Shown: piece after piece, positions 16,115 through 24,860 of the stretch
How positions within the stretch are numbered: the stretch's first letter is position 1
How the letters are laid out: each line of letters begins with the position of its first letter
Assembly (NCBI RefSeq): GCF_007860075.1
Contig: NZ_SJPP01000003.1
Coordinates: forward strand, 930,001-994,000
Length of the DNA: 64,000 nucleotides
Direction: 5' to 3'
Source: Symmachiella macrocystis
GTDB taxonomy: Bacteria > Planctomycetota > Planctomycetia > Planctomycetales > Planctomycetaceae
Position numbers and translations under genes: made by a program
The notes under the pieces: model-generated
The model's input: only the letters and a program-made list of their open reading frames with translations
Told to the model about the DNA's origin: nothing
The model's database searches: none

Positions 16115-17047
16115 CTATTTGCCGTCCGTCAGCAGATGCTTTTTCAAAAATGGCACAACTTGGTTCGCGCGGGTGTTACCAGTTTTTTTGAAATCGGTAT
16201 GCACGACGCATTCGATGCCCATTTTGTCCATCCGCTCCTTGAGGACTTTGCCAAATCGCGGGTGATGAATGCCGATGCTGCGGCTGCTGATTGGGGTGTC
16301 GTAGTCGCTGTCGTAGGTCATCAACACCGGCGGATCATCAGCGGTGAGATGCGTGAGGGCCGAGACTTCTTCGAACAGTTTGTACTTCTCTGCCGGCAGG
16401 TTGTCGAGTTGTTTCATATCGATGTCGAACAATTGCGCCAGTGCGGAGTTGCTGTAGGTGTCGGTGCCGGGATAGAGCTTGCGAATGAAACGCGGGTCAT
16501 AGGAAGTCTGCCCGTTGTTCACCGCCATGCAAGTCAGCCGCGTCGACTCCCGTAAGACGGGGTCTTCATTTTTCGGGTCGGCCATGTCGTCATGAAAACC
16601 GAGCCACAGCGACATCCCCGCCCCCGCCGATCCGCCGACAGCAGCGATTTTTGTGGGATCAAGATTCCACTTGTCGGCATTGTGCCGCACAAACTGCACC
16701 GCCCGCGCCGCATCCTGGTGTTGGGCCGGCGCGATATGGTCAGGCGTAAACCGATAGGTGATCGCCACGACGGAAATCCCGGATTTCAAACATTCACGCA
16801 GCACAGGCCTGCTGACGCTCTTGTCGCCATGCCGAAATGCACCGCCGTGGATGGAAACCAACACGGGCGTCGGCTTGTCCGATTCGGCCAGCCAAACATC
16901 CATCACATGGCGGTCGTGCGGACCGTATTTGACGTCGGCATGGGTGGGCGGGGGCACACTGCTTTTTTTCTTCGACACGTCTTGGGCGTCCGCTACGGGG
17001 GCCAAAACCAGGAGGCTAGAGATTGCGATGAGAAATCGGAGATGCAT
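16115..17047 (-). CDS. exported alpha/beta hydrolase (esterase/lipase-like)
   Basis: This 310-residue protein has a signal peptide (FLIAISSLLVLAPVADAQ). It carries the hormone-sensitive-lipase/carboxylesterase signature: oxyanion motif HGGAFRHGDK (about 67-76), nucleophile elbow GGSAGAG (about 136-142) and a C-terminal histidine candidate in ECVVHTDF. It likely hydrolyses a carboxylic ester outside the cytoplasm. The gene starts about 190 bases from the divergent PQQ-propeller gene and is followed leftward by the GNAT gene after 57 bases. Specific substrate unknown. Confidence 0.85.
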   Translation of the reverse strand: MHLRFLIAISSLLVLAPVADAQDVSKKKSSVPPPTHADVKYGPHDRHVMDVWLAESDKPTPVLVSIHGGAFRHGDKSVSRPVLRECLKSGISVVAITYRFTPDHIAPAQHQDAARAVQFVRHNADKWNLDPTKIAAVGGSAGAGMSLWLGFHDDMADPKNEDPVLRESTRLTCMAVNNGQTSYDPRFIRKLYPGTDTYSNSALAQLFDIDMKQLDNLPAEKYKLFEEVSALTHLTADDPPVLMTYDSDYDTPISSRSIGIHHPRFGKVLKERMDKMGIECVVHTDFKKTGNTRANQVVPFLKKHLLTDGK

Positions 17048-17236
17048 GAGAATTCTCTGCTGGTCAGAACTGAATTATATGGAACGTTCGATATCGTACA
17101 CTGCATGGCATTGAACTTGCCCCATGCATATTGCGTGTCCTTGCGATATGCACCATAATCCGATTCAACCGCCGCTTCCAGTCAATTTCCCAGCAACCCA
17201 ATCAAATCCCCGGCAACATTGAGACAAAGGACACCC

Positions 17237-18541
17237 ATGAACGGATTGCGATATCTCATCACGTTGACTTTGTTCTGCACTTCAACCGCAGCGATGGCTG
17301 AGAATTGGTCGGGCTTTCGCGGCGCTGCCGGGACCGGCGTTTCGAATGAGTCGAATCTCCCGCTCGAATGGTCGATGGATAAAAATGTGGCTTGGAAAAT
17401 CAATTTACCGGGACGGGGAGAATCGTCGCCGGCGGTGAATTCTAAGCGTCTATTCGTCACCTCTCAGACCGAGGACAAAGCGCTGTGGGTGGTTGCGATT
17501 GAGCGTGACAGCGGCACAATTGCTTGGAAGCAAAAGGTGGGCGACGGCGTGTTGTCCGCCTATGGGCCCAAGGAACTTTACACGCACCGACACAACCCGG
17601 CGACCCCTTGTCCCTCGGCGGATGAGCAGCATGTCTGGGCCTACTTTGGCACCGGGTTGCTGGTCTGTCTCGATGTGGATGGCAACGAAGTTTGGCGGCG
17701 CGATCTGGTTAAGGACTACGGCCCTTATGAAATCCGTTTCGGCATGGCCTCCTCGCCGCGACTGTGGGGCGACAATCTCTACATTGCTTGCATGACCAAA
17801 GGCCCGTCCTACGTCGTCGCGTTGGACAAAAAAACCGGTGACGAAGTCTGGAAGTCCGACCGCAAACTCCCAGCCGCCGACGACGGACCAGATAGTTATT
17901 CCTCGCCCATCGTGCTGCAAACCCCTAAAGGCGATCAACTGGTGGTTGCCGGCGCGGACCACATCAATGCCTACGATTTGGATTCCGGGAAACAGATCTG
18001 GATCAGTGGGGGCTTGAAAGTGAATAGCGAATTCGGCCGCATTATCTCCTCGCCCGTGGTGAGCGAAGAGGTGGTCGTCCAATGCGCACCCAATCCGGGC
18101 AAAGGGGGGATCGGCCGGGCCATCGCCATAAAAACCGGTGGTAAGGGCGACATCACGCAATCGGGTCGCATGTGGACCTTTCCCCGCGAAAGCTGCGACA
18201 TTACCACGCCCACCGCCTATGAAGGCAAATTGTACATGGTGCGGGAAAACGGCGTTGGCATTTGCATGGATCTGCAAACCGGCGACGTCCACTACCGCAA
18301 GCGGTTGGGGGATAGCTCTTATCGCGCATCGGTCTTGGCCGGCGATGGCAAAGTCTATTGCCTGAGCAAAAACGGTCTGTGCACCGTGCTAAAAATGGGG
18401 CCCGAGGGAGAAATTCTTGCCAAGAACAAACTCGAGGGAGACTTTTTTGCTACGCCCGCGATCGTGGACGGCACGATTTATTTTCGGGGCAACCACCGTA
18501 TGTATGCTGTAGCAGCACCGCGCAACGCGACCAAGCCTTAA
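17237..18541 (+). CDS. exported PQQ-like beta-propeller protein
   Basis: This 434-residue protein has a signal peptide (LITLTLFCTSTAAMAEN) and PQQ/BamB-type propeller repeats, for example KNVAWKINLPGRGESSPAV, LVCLDVDGNEVWRRDL, VVALDKKTGDEVWKSD and INAYDLDSGKQIW. Such proteins may be quinoprotein-like enzymes or non-catalytic scaffolds. I see no clear catalytic Asp/Glu set or CxxCH, so a scaffold is more likely. The start is the ATG at 17237 with AAAGGA before it, rather than a TTG 18 bases upstream. It ends 15 bases from the convergent gene at 18557. Confidence 0.85.
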   Translation: MNGLRYLITLTLFCTSTAAMAENWSGFRGAAGTGVSNESNLPLEWSMDKNVAWKINLPGRGESSPAVNSKRLFVTSQTEDKALWVVAIERDSGTIAWKQKVGDGVLSAYGPKELYTHRHNPATPCPSADEQHVWAYFGTGLLVCLDVDGNEVWRRDLVKDYGPYEIRFGMASSPRLWGDNLYIACMTKGPSYVVALDKKTGDEVWKSDRKLPAADDGPDSYSSPIVLQTPKGDQLVVAGADHINAYDLDSGKQIWISGGLKVNSEFGRIISSPVVSEEVVVQCAPNPGKGGIGRAIAIKTGGKGDITQSGRMWTFPRESCDITTPTAYEGKLYMVRENGVGICMDLQTGDVHYRKRLGDSSYRASVLAGDGKVYCLSKNGLCTVLKMGPEGEILAKNKLEGDFFATPAIVDGTIYFRGNHRMYAVAAPRNATKP

Positions 18542-18556
18542 CCGGCCAAGTCACGA

Positions 18557-19678
18557 TCAATTCCTGGACGCACTCTGATCTCGCCCAGTTTTTGTGGGAT
18601 AACTCTCGTCCATCTCCCAGGTGAACCTGCGGCCACGATCACGAAAGATCCACTGTTTACGCTCCGGCATCTCCTCATAGTCGGAGTCTACTCCACGTCT
18701 GATTTCAATCGCACGTTCCTTGTCTCCAGTTTGATACAATGCCTCGGCAAGTAGTTTGCGAGAATAGGGGGCTGAGTCCACGGTAACCGATTCTTCGAGG
18801 AGTTTTCGCGCGCGAACCGGATCGTGATACCACGACGATGTTAAGTCCAAGAGTAACTCCGCCAATTTAACTTTGTTCCGGTCGTTACTCGGATCCTGCT
18901 GAAGCAACGAATCGTAGATGAAATAATACTCGCCATACTCGCCACGCGCAATATGAGCCTGACCCAAACTACGCATCTCATTTTGGCGTTCCCCCTCCGA
19001 CTTAGCCTCTGTAATCAAAGCACGCCGATCCTCAATAAATTTCCGACGACGTTCTAACAATGCCGTGTCGTCCACCAATTTGTGGGTTTTTATGTGACTC
19101 CCCGGAAACATCGCGGATATTTTGTCATGTCCGAAATATCCTGCCACCAACACAACCAACGTCCAGAGAATCCCGCAGACGATGATGCCGGGCCACAAAC
19201 CCAAGTGGGATTTCGGGATGGGCATCAATTGTGATGAGTCCTTGGCGGTTTCACTCGGAGGCGGTACTGGAATCTCGGGCGCTGCTGTCGGAGTCGCTAA
19301 TGCTGATTGCACAGGTGGTTGAGCGAGCTCCTGGTCAGAGGTCTCCACAGATACCTGAAAACTGGCCAGTGTTTGCGCCAAAGCTTGGATGTCAGGTCGA
19401 TCCATCTTGTGGATCGCCGCCAATGCCGCATCAAGTTGCGAGAGTGTCTTAGCCAACACCCCTTCATCGATATGCGCATCGCCGTAGCGGCCGTCATTGT
19501 AGATCGCTTGCACGTTGTCCGACGTTTCGCGAGGCAGCAACTCGTTGTCGACCAAAAAACAAAGATAATCGCTCAGTAAGTAATTCGGCGGCTTGGGTAG
19601 CCCAGCGGATTCAAAATTCCGCAACCGCTCCGTCAGTTGCTCGATCGTGCCATTGGGGGCAATTTCAGCCTGGGCCAT
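18557..19678 (-). CDS. one-TM protein with TPR-like C-terminal part, tandem paralog 1
   Basis: This 373-residue protein of unknown function is the downstream member of a tandem pair. Its N-terminal cytoplasmic domain (1 to about 110, EQLTERLRNFESAGLPKPP, DYLCFLVDNELLPRETSDN) resembles a small protein-binding helical domain. It is followed by a Pro/Ala linker, one membrane segment (IIVCGILWTLVVLVAGYFG, about 180-198) and a helical TPR/Sel1-like region with KLLEESVTVDSAPYSRKLLAEALYQTGDKERA. About three quarters of the first 100 residues are identical to the neighbour at 19902. AAGGAAA precedes the ATG, and a TATAAT lies about 40 bases upstream. Confidence 0.75.
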   Translation of the reverse strand: MAQAEIAPNGTIEQLTERLRNFESAGLPKPPNYLLSDYLCFLVDNELLPRETSDNVQAIYNDGRYGDAHIDEGVLAKTLSQLDAALAAIHKMDRPDIQALAQTLASFQVSVETSDQELAQPPVQSALATPTAAPEIPVPPPSETAKDSSQLMPIPKSHLGLWPGIIVCGILWTLVVLVAGYFGHDKISAMFPGSHIKTHKLVDDTALLERRRKFIEDRRALITEAKSEGERQNEMRSLGQAHIARGEYGEYYFIYDSLLQQDPSNDRNKVKLAELLLDLTSSWYHDPVRARKLLEESVTVDSAPYSRKLLAEALYQTGDKERAIEIRRGVDSDYEEMPERKQWIFRDRGRRFTWEMDESYPTKTGRDQSASRN

Positions 19679-19717
19679 GCCGTAATTTCCTTACGAGAGT
19701 TGACGGACACCTGTCTG

Positions 19718-19723
19718 ATTATA
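19718..19723 (-). promoter_or_regulatory. -10 box of tandem paralog 1
   Basis: A perfect TATAAT (minus strand) sits in the context AGAAAGGTGTTGCTATAATC. The same context (AGAAAGGTCTTGGTTATAATC) precedes the paralog at 19902-21062, so the promoter was copied with the gene. The -35 match is weak. Confidence 0.6.
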
Positions 19724-19901
19724 GCAACACCTTTCTGGTTGGCGAATCTTTTCGGTCAAATCTCTTCAGATGTCGCCAAACCTTGTGATCCGAAGCAGTA
19801 ACCGCCGATTGAAGGACACTCGTCAAGATTGCTGGACAAACCAGTCCTGTCACCCAACACTCGCGTGTTTTTTGGTTTTTCCAACAAGTTGCTAGTCGCG
19901 A

Positions 19902-21062
19902 TCAATCCCCAGGCCACTCCGCGGTGCCGCTTTTTTTGGGGACGAGCGATCCAGGCCCGCTGACCGGTGGAACTCCTCGACCATTTTCGCTGAACCTCAG
20001 AATTCCAATTCCTCTTAGTCTTCCTCTTCCTTTAATTTCCGCTTCATATAAGGCAATGTCCGCCTTTTGTCGGAAATCCTTCGCCTGTTCCGCGTCACCT
20101 GTTTGATACAATGCTTCGGCAAGCACTCGCAGTGAATAGGTGTCTGGGTCCAAAGCAACCGCCTCCTCGGCGAGTTGCAACGCACGATTTGGATCGTGAT
20201 ACCACGGATTCGTCTTGTCCAACAGAAATCCCGCGAAGTTGATTTTGTTGTGTGGGTTGTTCGGATCCTGCCTGATCAGCGAATCATAGATGAAATAGAA
20301 CTCGCCATATTCTCCATTCCTGAGATGGAATCGAGCCAAATTCACCAGCAAATCTTGACGTTCTTTTTCTATATCAGTCTGCTGAATTAAAGCGCGCCGA
20401 TTGGTTACAAATTGTTGGTGGCCTTTTCGCGACTCCCTGTCTTGCACTAACTTGCGTTCTGGATCTTCCCATTGAAGCTTGGCGGGCTCTTCCTTTTTCA
20501 ATAAGGAAGAAATTTTGTCATGTCCATAATATCCGGCCACTAGCACAATCAACGTCCACAGGAACCCGCCGGCCAGGATACGCAGCGACTTACGAATGGG
20601 AGGATTTGCGACCGGCATGAACCTTGATAAATCGTCAGCCGATTCGCTCCTGGGGAATGCCGGAATATCAGGGGCAGTCGCCGATGCTGGCTTCACCGGC
20701 GACGGAGCAGGAACCTGGCCCGGTGTCTCAGCAGGAACCAGAGAACTTGCGAGCGATTCCCCCAAAGTCTCGATGTCCGATCGATTCATCTCGCGTAAAG
20801 TCGCCAACGCAGCATCAACTTGCGCGAGCGTCTTGACCAAGATTCCTTCGTCGATCGGCGCATCGCCGTAGCGGACGGCATTGTAGATCGCCTGCATGTT
20901 GTCTGACGTTTCGCGCGGCAGCAACTGATTGTCGACCAAAAAGCCCAGGTAATCGCTCAGCAAATAATACGGCGGTTTGGGCACCCCAGCGGATTCAAAT
21001 TTCCGCAACCGCTCTGTCAGTTGCTCGATCGCGCCGTGTTGGGCAATTTCAGCCTGGGACAT
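19902..21062 (-). CDS. one-TM protein with TPR-like C-terminal part, tandem paralog 2
   Basis: This 386-residue paralog of the adjacent protein has the same layout. An N-terminal domain (EQLTERLRKFESAGVPKPP, DYLGFLVDNQLLPRETSDN) leads to a linker, one membrane segment (ILAGGFLWTLIVLVAGYYG, about 165-183) and helical repeats (NRALQLAEEAVALDPDTYS, LRVLAEALYQTGDAEQAKD). The two copies are closest in the N-terminal domain and around the membrane segment and diverge in the linker and tail. This suggests that the cytoplasmic domain keeps a shared partner. AAGGAAT precedes the ATG. It has its own promoter, so the pair need not be an operon. Confidence 0.75.
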   Translation of the reverse strand: MSQAEIAQHGAIEQLTERLRKFESAGVPKPPYYLLSDYLGFLVDNQLLPRETSDNMQAIYNAVRYGDAPIDEGILVKTLAQVDAALATLREMNRSDIETLGESLASSLVPAETPGQVPAPSPVKPASATAPDIPAFPRSESADDLSRFMPVANPPIRKSLRILAGGFLWTLIVLVAGYYGHDKISSLLKKEEPAKLQWEDPERKLVQDRESRKGHQQFVTNRRALIQQTDIEKERQDLLVNLARFHLRNGEYGEFYFIYDSLIRQDPNNPHNKINFAGFLLDKTNPWYHDPNRALQLAEEAVALDPDTYSLRVLAEALYQTGDAEQAKDFRQKADIALYEAEIKGRGRLRGIGILRFSENGRGVPPVSGPGSLVPKKSGTAEWPGD

Positions 21063-21099
21063 TCTGCGAATTCCTTACGAGAGGTGACGCATATACCGG

Positions 21100-21105
21100 A
21101 TTATA
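21100..21105 (-). promoter_or_regulatory. -10 box of tandem paralog 2
   Basis: A TATAAT on the minus strand lies 38 bases before the start codon, in a context copied from or to the promoter at 19718-19723. Both share the following CTCTCGTAAGGAA leader as well. Confidence 0.6.
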
Positions 21106-21226
21106 ACCAAGACCTTTCTATAAAACGAATTTTTTGGGCGTGGAATCACCAGATGCCTCGAAACCGCGTGAAATCAGCCGGGGAAGCGGTCACCAAAGAG
21201 TTGAAAATGGGGCGGCAGTCACAGGG

Positions 21227-21315
21227 CGTACCAGTGCAACTTCAAATCTGCACGAGACTTGCGAAACATTGACAGAGCCAGTGGCACTCTCGTTCTTCAA
21301 TTTGACACTGCACTA
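21227..21315. repeat. dispersed inverted-repeat element, decayed copy (family I, copy 1)
   Basis: The right arm AGAGCCAGTGGCAC (about 21274-21287) is intact, and the left arm is reduced to CCAGTGCAAC. The right end reads CACTA, whose complement supplies the TAG stop of the leftward gene at 21313. Compare the copies at 24760 and 30038. Confidence 0.75.
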
Positions 21316-23142
21316 CTTCAGCGACGCTTGATCCCAGGGAAACAACATCGTCGGCTGGTTCGCGTAGCGCTGCATATTGATAATGATTTTCGTCCCCGAC
21401 CCCGGTGCTAAGCGTACCGTAAACGAAGGCGCGTTGATATCCGTGGCGATGCCGTCAATCACGATCGACTCGCATTGGTGTTCCCCATAGGCTCCCCCTT
21501 GCACCACCACATCCCGCGGTTGTGATTGGCTGGTGTTAATCAACGTGACTGTTGTTTGGTCGGCGGAAAGTTTCTCAACCAAAGCCGCCACCGAATCGGG
21601 GACGCCCGCCCGCCGTTTGATCGGGTCGAAATAACGCAAGCGGCAATGCAGTGGAGCACCGCGATGACCGGGATGAATCCCGCCCAACATCTGGGAAATC
21701 AACGAGTTCACGCTGCAAGGATTGAAAGGCATCGGATCATCGGACAACCGCGTGTCGGGTGTCGTGTCGTCGTTTCGCATGCCTTCGACCTTACGACGAA
21801 TCGCAGCGAAATCCGCTTGGAGAGCGCGGACCGGGTAAGTAGGATCTTTGCCGTCGAGATAATTCAGCCAAGCGTTGCTGCCCAGACGTTCGCGATCTTC
21901 CGGCAACATCGACCAATAATAAATCTCTTGCGCGCCTTGTGCGTAGGGGGACGGCCCGTAATTGTACCAACCGTTGTCGCCGTACATCCGCGGGTACATT
22001 TTTTTGCCGTTGATCGTTTTGACCTGCGCGTTGATCGCCTTGATCATATCGCGCCAGACGTCGACATATTTTTGGTCACCCGTTAATAACAATGCATTGC
22101 CGAACCCGGTAATCCCCAGACCATGCGTGTTGCGGTGCGCCAGTTGTCCGTTGGCCGGGTTGCGAACGGAAAACCCCCACCCGTAAACTCCGCCATACCA
22201 TTTGCCGTCGGTTTCGCCGCCAATTTTCCCATTCAAGCCGATATTGGTGGGAATGATGCCGTCGTTGCGCAAAGTCCGTTCCCGCCAGGCATCGACGTAT
22301 TCCAGCAACCACTCTTTGTACTTCGGTTCGTGGGAGAGCATATAGGCGTTGAGCGCCAATGAGGTCGCGCCCATGTTTTGTGGATGGTCGCCGACAATGT
22401 CGTTGTAGTCCTGAAAATGCTCAAGCATCTGTTCGTAAGTATCTTCGCCATGCCGCGGCTTGAATCGTCCTTTGACCTCAATCGGGTCACCCGCCCAATC
22501 CAAGCCGGTGGCTTTACGCATCAGCGGACCGCGGCTGCCGTTAAACAGGCTGCGGATAATCTTGTGGCGGGGATCGTAGTTTTGCGCACCGGGATCTTCG
22601 TTGAGATAAAACCCGGCGAAGCGCCGCACACGTTGGCGAAACGCATTGTCATTGGGGTCACCCAGGCCTTGCAGATCAAAAACCGTAAGCCCCTCGCCAT
22701 TGTGGACCCAATCCATCGTCACCGGGAACTCTTTGTAATACATCCCGTCGCGGGCAAAAGGAACTTCGACCGTCTTGGCTTCGGTGAATTGCCGCAGATG
22801 CCCCTCCCAAGCATGCTTGTACATCTTGAGAATTTCGTCAGAAGCACCCAACGCGTGCAAGATGGGCCAATCGTTACAATTCTCGATCGCATCGTCGGGC
22901 CCGTCGTCTCCTCCCCAACGTTCGACGCACATCAAATAGCCGCGCTCGTCGAAATACTTATCAAAGAATTCCCGGCAGGCAGTCAGATTCTCACGGAGCA
23001 AATCCCGTTGCATCACAGCCCAGGCTGGCGGAGGCATCGGCGTTTCGACATTCACGACGACGTCGGCGGCGCTGGCCGGGTGAGTCGACGAGAGCAGAAT
23101 TAAAACGGCAAAGACACGTGCCAATTTCCAGGTGATTTCCAT
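21313..23142 (-). CDS. exported 609-residue protein of unknown function, possibly alpha/alpha-toroid
   Basis: The protein has a signal peptide (VFAVLILLSSTHPASAAD) and no membrane segment. Aromatic- and Trp-rich helical motifs (ERWGGDDGPDDAIENCNDWP, TMDWVHNGEGLTVFDLQG, ENPANGQ-like RNPANGQLAHRNTHGLG) suggest an (alpha/alpha)6 barrel as in six-hairpin glycosidases or polysaccharide lyases. A beta-sandwich-like C-terminal part (TVTLINTSQSQPRDVVVQGG) follows. I do not recognise a specific family, so activity on carbohydrates is only inference. Its TAG stop is the last base triplet of a dispersed repeat. Transcribed alone. Confidence 0.7.
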   Translation of the reverse strand: MEITWKLARVFAVLILLSSTHPASAADVVVNVETPMPPPAWAVMQRDLLRENLTACREFFDKYFDERGYLMCVERWGGDDGPDDAIENCNDWPILHALGASDEILKMYKHAWEGHLRQFTEAKTVEVPFARDGMYYKEFPVTMDWVHNGEGLTVFDLQGLGDPNDNAFRQRVRRFAGFYLNEDPGAQNYDPRHKIIRSLFNGSRGPLMRKATGLDWAGDPIEVKGRFKPRHGEDTYEQMLEHFQDYNDIVGDHPQNMGATSLALNAYMLSHEPKYKEWLLEYVDAWRERTLRNDGIIPTNIGLNGKIGGETDGKWYGGVYGWGFSVRNPANGQLAHRNTHGLGITGFGNALLLTGDQKYVDVWRDMIKAINAQVKTINGKKMYPRMYGDNGWYNYGPSPYAQGAQEIYYWSMLPEDRERLGSNAWLNYLDGKDPTYPVRALQADFAAIRRKVEGMRNDDTTPDTRLSDDPMPFNPCSVNSLISQMLGGIHPGHRGAPLHCRLRYFDPIKRRAGVPDSVAALVEKLSADQTTVTLINTSQSQPRDVVVQGGAYGEHQCESIVIDGIATDINAPSFTVRLAPGSGTKIIINMQRYANQPTMLFPWDQASLK

Positions 23143-23635
23143 GATGCCAAATCCTAGCGGTGGGAATTGCGGAGGGAGTACAGCTCAGGCGGGATTGTGT
23201 ATTGCCTAATACATCGACACCCATTTATCTAAACGATTCCGCCACAACGTTGCAAGCATACTGCCTAAGTTCCCACCGGTGACTATTGGTCGGAAAGTTA
23301 CGAACCACGAAAAAAACGAAACACACGAAAAACCACAGAAAACCCTAGCGAAAGCGACAAAGTCTTATGGCGCTGAAGTCGAACTCAAATAAGCAAGACG
23401 GCATTAAAAACGGAAGTTCCTTTTCGTGTCTTTCGTTGTTTTCGTGGTTAATTTTCTTCAATTGCGGCCAAACGCCGCGCATCGAAACCGCATGGGCAGG
23501 TGTTGGACTGCCCCCGATTCGTTGCCGTTTCTCACCGATTTGGCATCGGTTATTTGGCGAGCGCCCTGCTGATCGCGTATGCTGTTCTCAACGAGGTTGC
23601 CGCCTAGACTGTCTGTCCAGTGGAGAACACCGAAC
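23143..23635. repeat. intergenic region with an inverted pair of TTTCGTG repeats
   Basis: A sequence of about 35 bases (consensus TTTTTCGTGTGTTTCGT followed by TTTTCGTGGT) occurs on the minus strand at about 23302-23336 and on the plus strand at about 23421-23458. The two flank 84 bases. A third copy is at about 34677-34715. No gene is supported in this gap; the start of the next gene is at 23636. Confidence 0.7.
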
Positions 23636-24598
23636 ATGCCGCACACGATTTCCCGACGCGAATTTCTTGCTGGCACGGCGACCGCGCTGGCGGCGGGGCC
23701 GACGCTGTTTGCTGCTGAATCGCAGCCTGAAAAAACTCCCCGCTATTTAGACTTCCATGTGCATTTGACGCATCGCTGGTTTGGCGCCGAACGGGGACCG
23801 GTGACCGCTGACGTGCTGTTACGGTGGATGGACGCTCACGACGTCGAGCGCGCCGCCGTGTTGCCGCTGGTCTCTCCCGAGGCCTTTTGGTATCCGGTCA
23901 CCAGCGAATTTGTCATTACTGAAGCCGCAAGACACCCCGATCGCCTGATCCCATTTTGTGCGATCGATCCGCGGACGCTCGGTACCCATCTGCCCGAAAC
24001 CAAGCAAGTCGTCGACATGCTCAACCGCTACGTCGATGCCGGGGCACGGGGATTTGGTGAGCATAAAGCTTTGTTGGACATCGATGATCCGCTGAACATG
24101 AAACTGTTCGAAGCGTGCTCCGCTGCCAAATTGCCGGTACTGTTTCACCTAGACAATCGGGCCAACATGGACAAACCGGGCTTGCCAGGATTGGCAAAGG
24201 TGCTCAAAACGTTTCCTGAATTGGTAATGATCGGCCATGGCAAAGGTTGGTGGGCGTCGATTGCCGGGGGATTGGCACAGCCCGACCTACACGTCGGCTA
24301 TCCCGCAGGACCGGTTGCTCCGGGCGGCGCCATCGATGCGTTGATGGATCGATACCCGAATCTCTATGGCGACCTGTCTTCCAGCGGCGCACATGCCTTG
24401 TTGCGCGACCGTGAGTTTGGCAGCGCGTTTTTGCAGCGACGCGCGGACCGGTTACTGTTCGGCACCGACTTTTACGATCTGACGCAAGAATCGTTTCCGC
24501 AATTCGACCTGTTCCGTACCTTCGACGTCGAAGCCAAAACCCGCGAGAAAATCGCCCACAGCAATGCTGCCCGACTGCTCCGTCTGGGGGTACCGTGA
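23636..24598 (+). CDS. Tat-exported amidohydrolase (amidohydrolase-2 / TIM-barrel metal hydrolase)
   Basis: This 320-residue protein has a twin-arginine signal (SRREFLAGTATALAAG), so it is exported folded, probably with metal bound. The TIM-barrel amidohydrolase-2 pattern is seen: first-strand metal motif DFHVH (about 39-43), FCAIDPRTLG, PVLFHLDNRAN, MIGHGKGWW and the late DRLLFGTDFYD with the last metal-type Asp. Members hydrolyse or decarboxylate cyclic or aromatic acids and lactones; the substrate here is unknown. The start is the ATG at 23636 because it begins the Tat signal directly. Confidence 0.85.
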   Translation: MPHTISRREFLAGTATALAAGPTLFAAESQPEKTPRYLDFHVHLTHRWFGAERGPVTADVLLRWMDAHDVERAAVLPLVSPEAFWYPVTSEFVITEAARHPDRLIPFCAIDPRTLGTHLPETKQVVDMLNRYVDAGARGFGEHKALLDIDDPLNMKLFEACSAAKLPVLFHLDNRANMDKPGLPGLAKVLKTFPELVMIGHGKGWWASIAGGLAQPDLHVGYPAGPVAPGGAIDALMDRYPNLYGDLSSSGAHALLRDREFGSAFLQRRADRLLFGTDFYDLTQESFPQFDLFRTFDVEAKTREKIAHSNAARLLRLGVP

Positions 24599-24759
24599 TG
24601 AAATCGGGCACGCCACGCCAAGCAGCGTTTTCCAATGCCACGCGATATTGAAACGGCGTAAGCCTCAGCCAGCATTCCGCTACCTCCCCACTCGCGGGAA
24701 TCAACGCACTGGACAGTCGCACGTGGTCGAGTCGGTTGCCACAATTTCAGACGTCAGTT

Positions 24760-24860
24760 GGGTGCCACTGGCTTCGCCAGTACAGCTTCAAACCTGAGTG
24801 AGACTTCGAAATACTGGCAGAGCCAGTGGCACCCTCGTTCTTAAAATTGCCGATGCACTA
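24760..24860. repeat. dispersed inverted-repeat element (family I, copy 2)
   Basis: Arms GTGCCACTGGCTTCGCCAGT (24762-24781) and ACTGGCAGAGCCAGTGGCAC (24813-24832) are inverted repeats with two differences, and each arm is itself a palindrome. The right flank (TCGTTCTTAAAATTGC...GCACTA) matches copy 1 and ends with the complement of the TAG stop of the leftward thioredoxin gene. Confidence 0.85.

Noticed and set aside
17450-18292. Minus-strand frame inside the PQQ-propeller gene
   Set aside because: Overlaps a well supported gene; composition typical of an antisense shadow.
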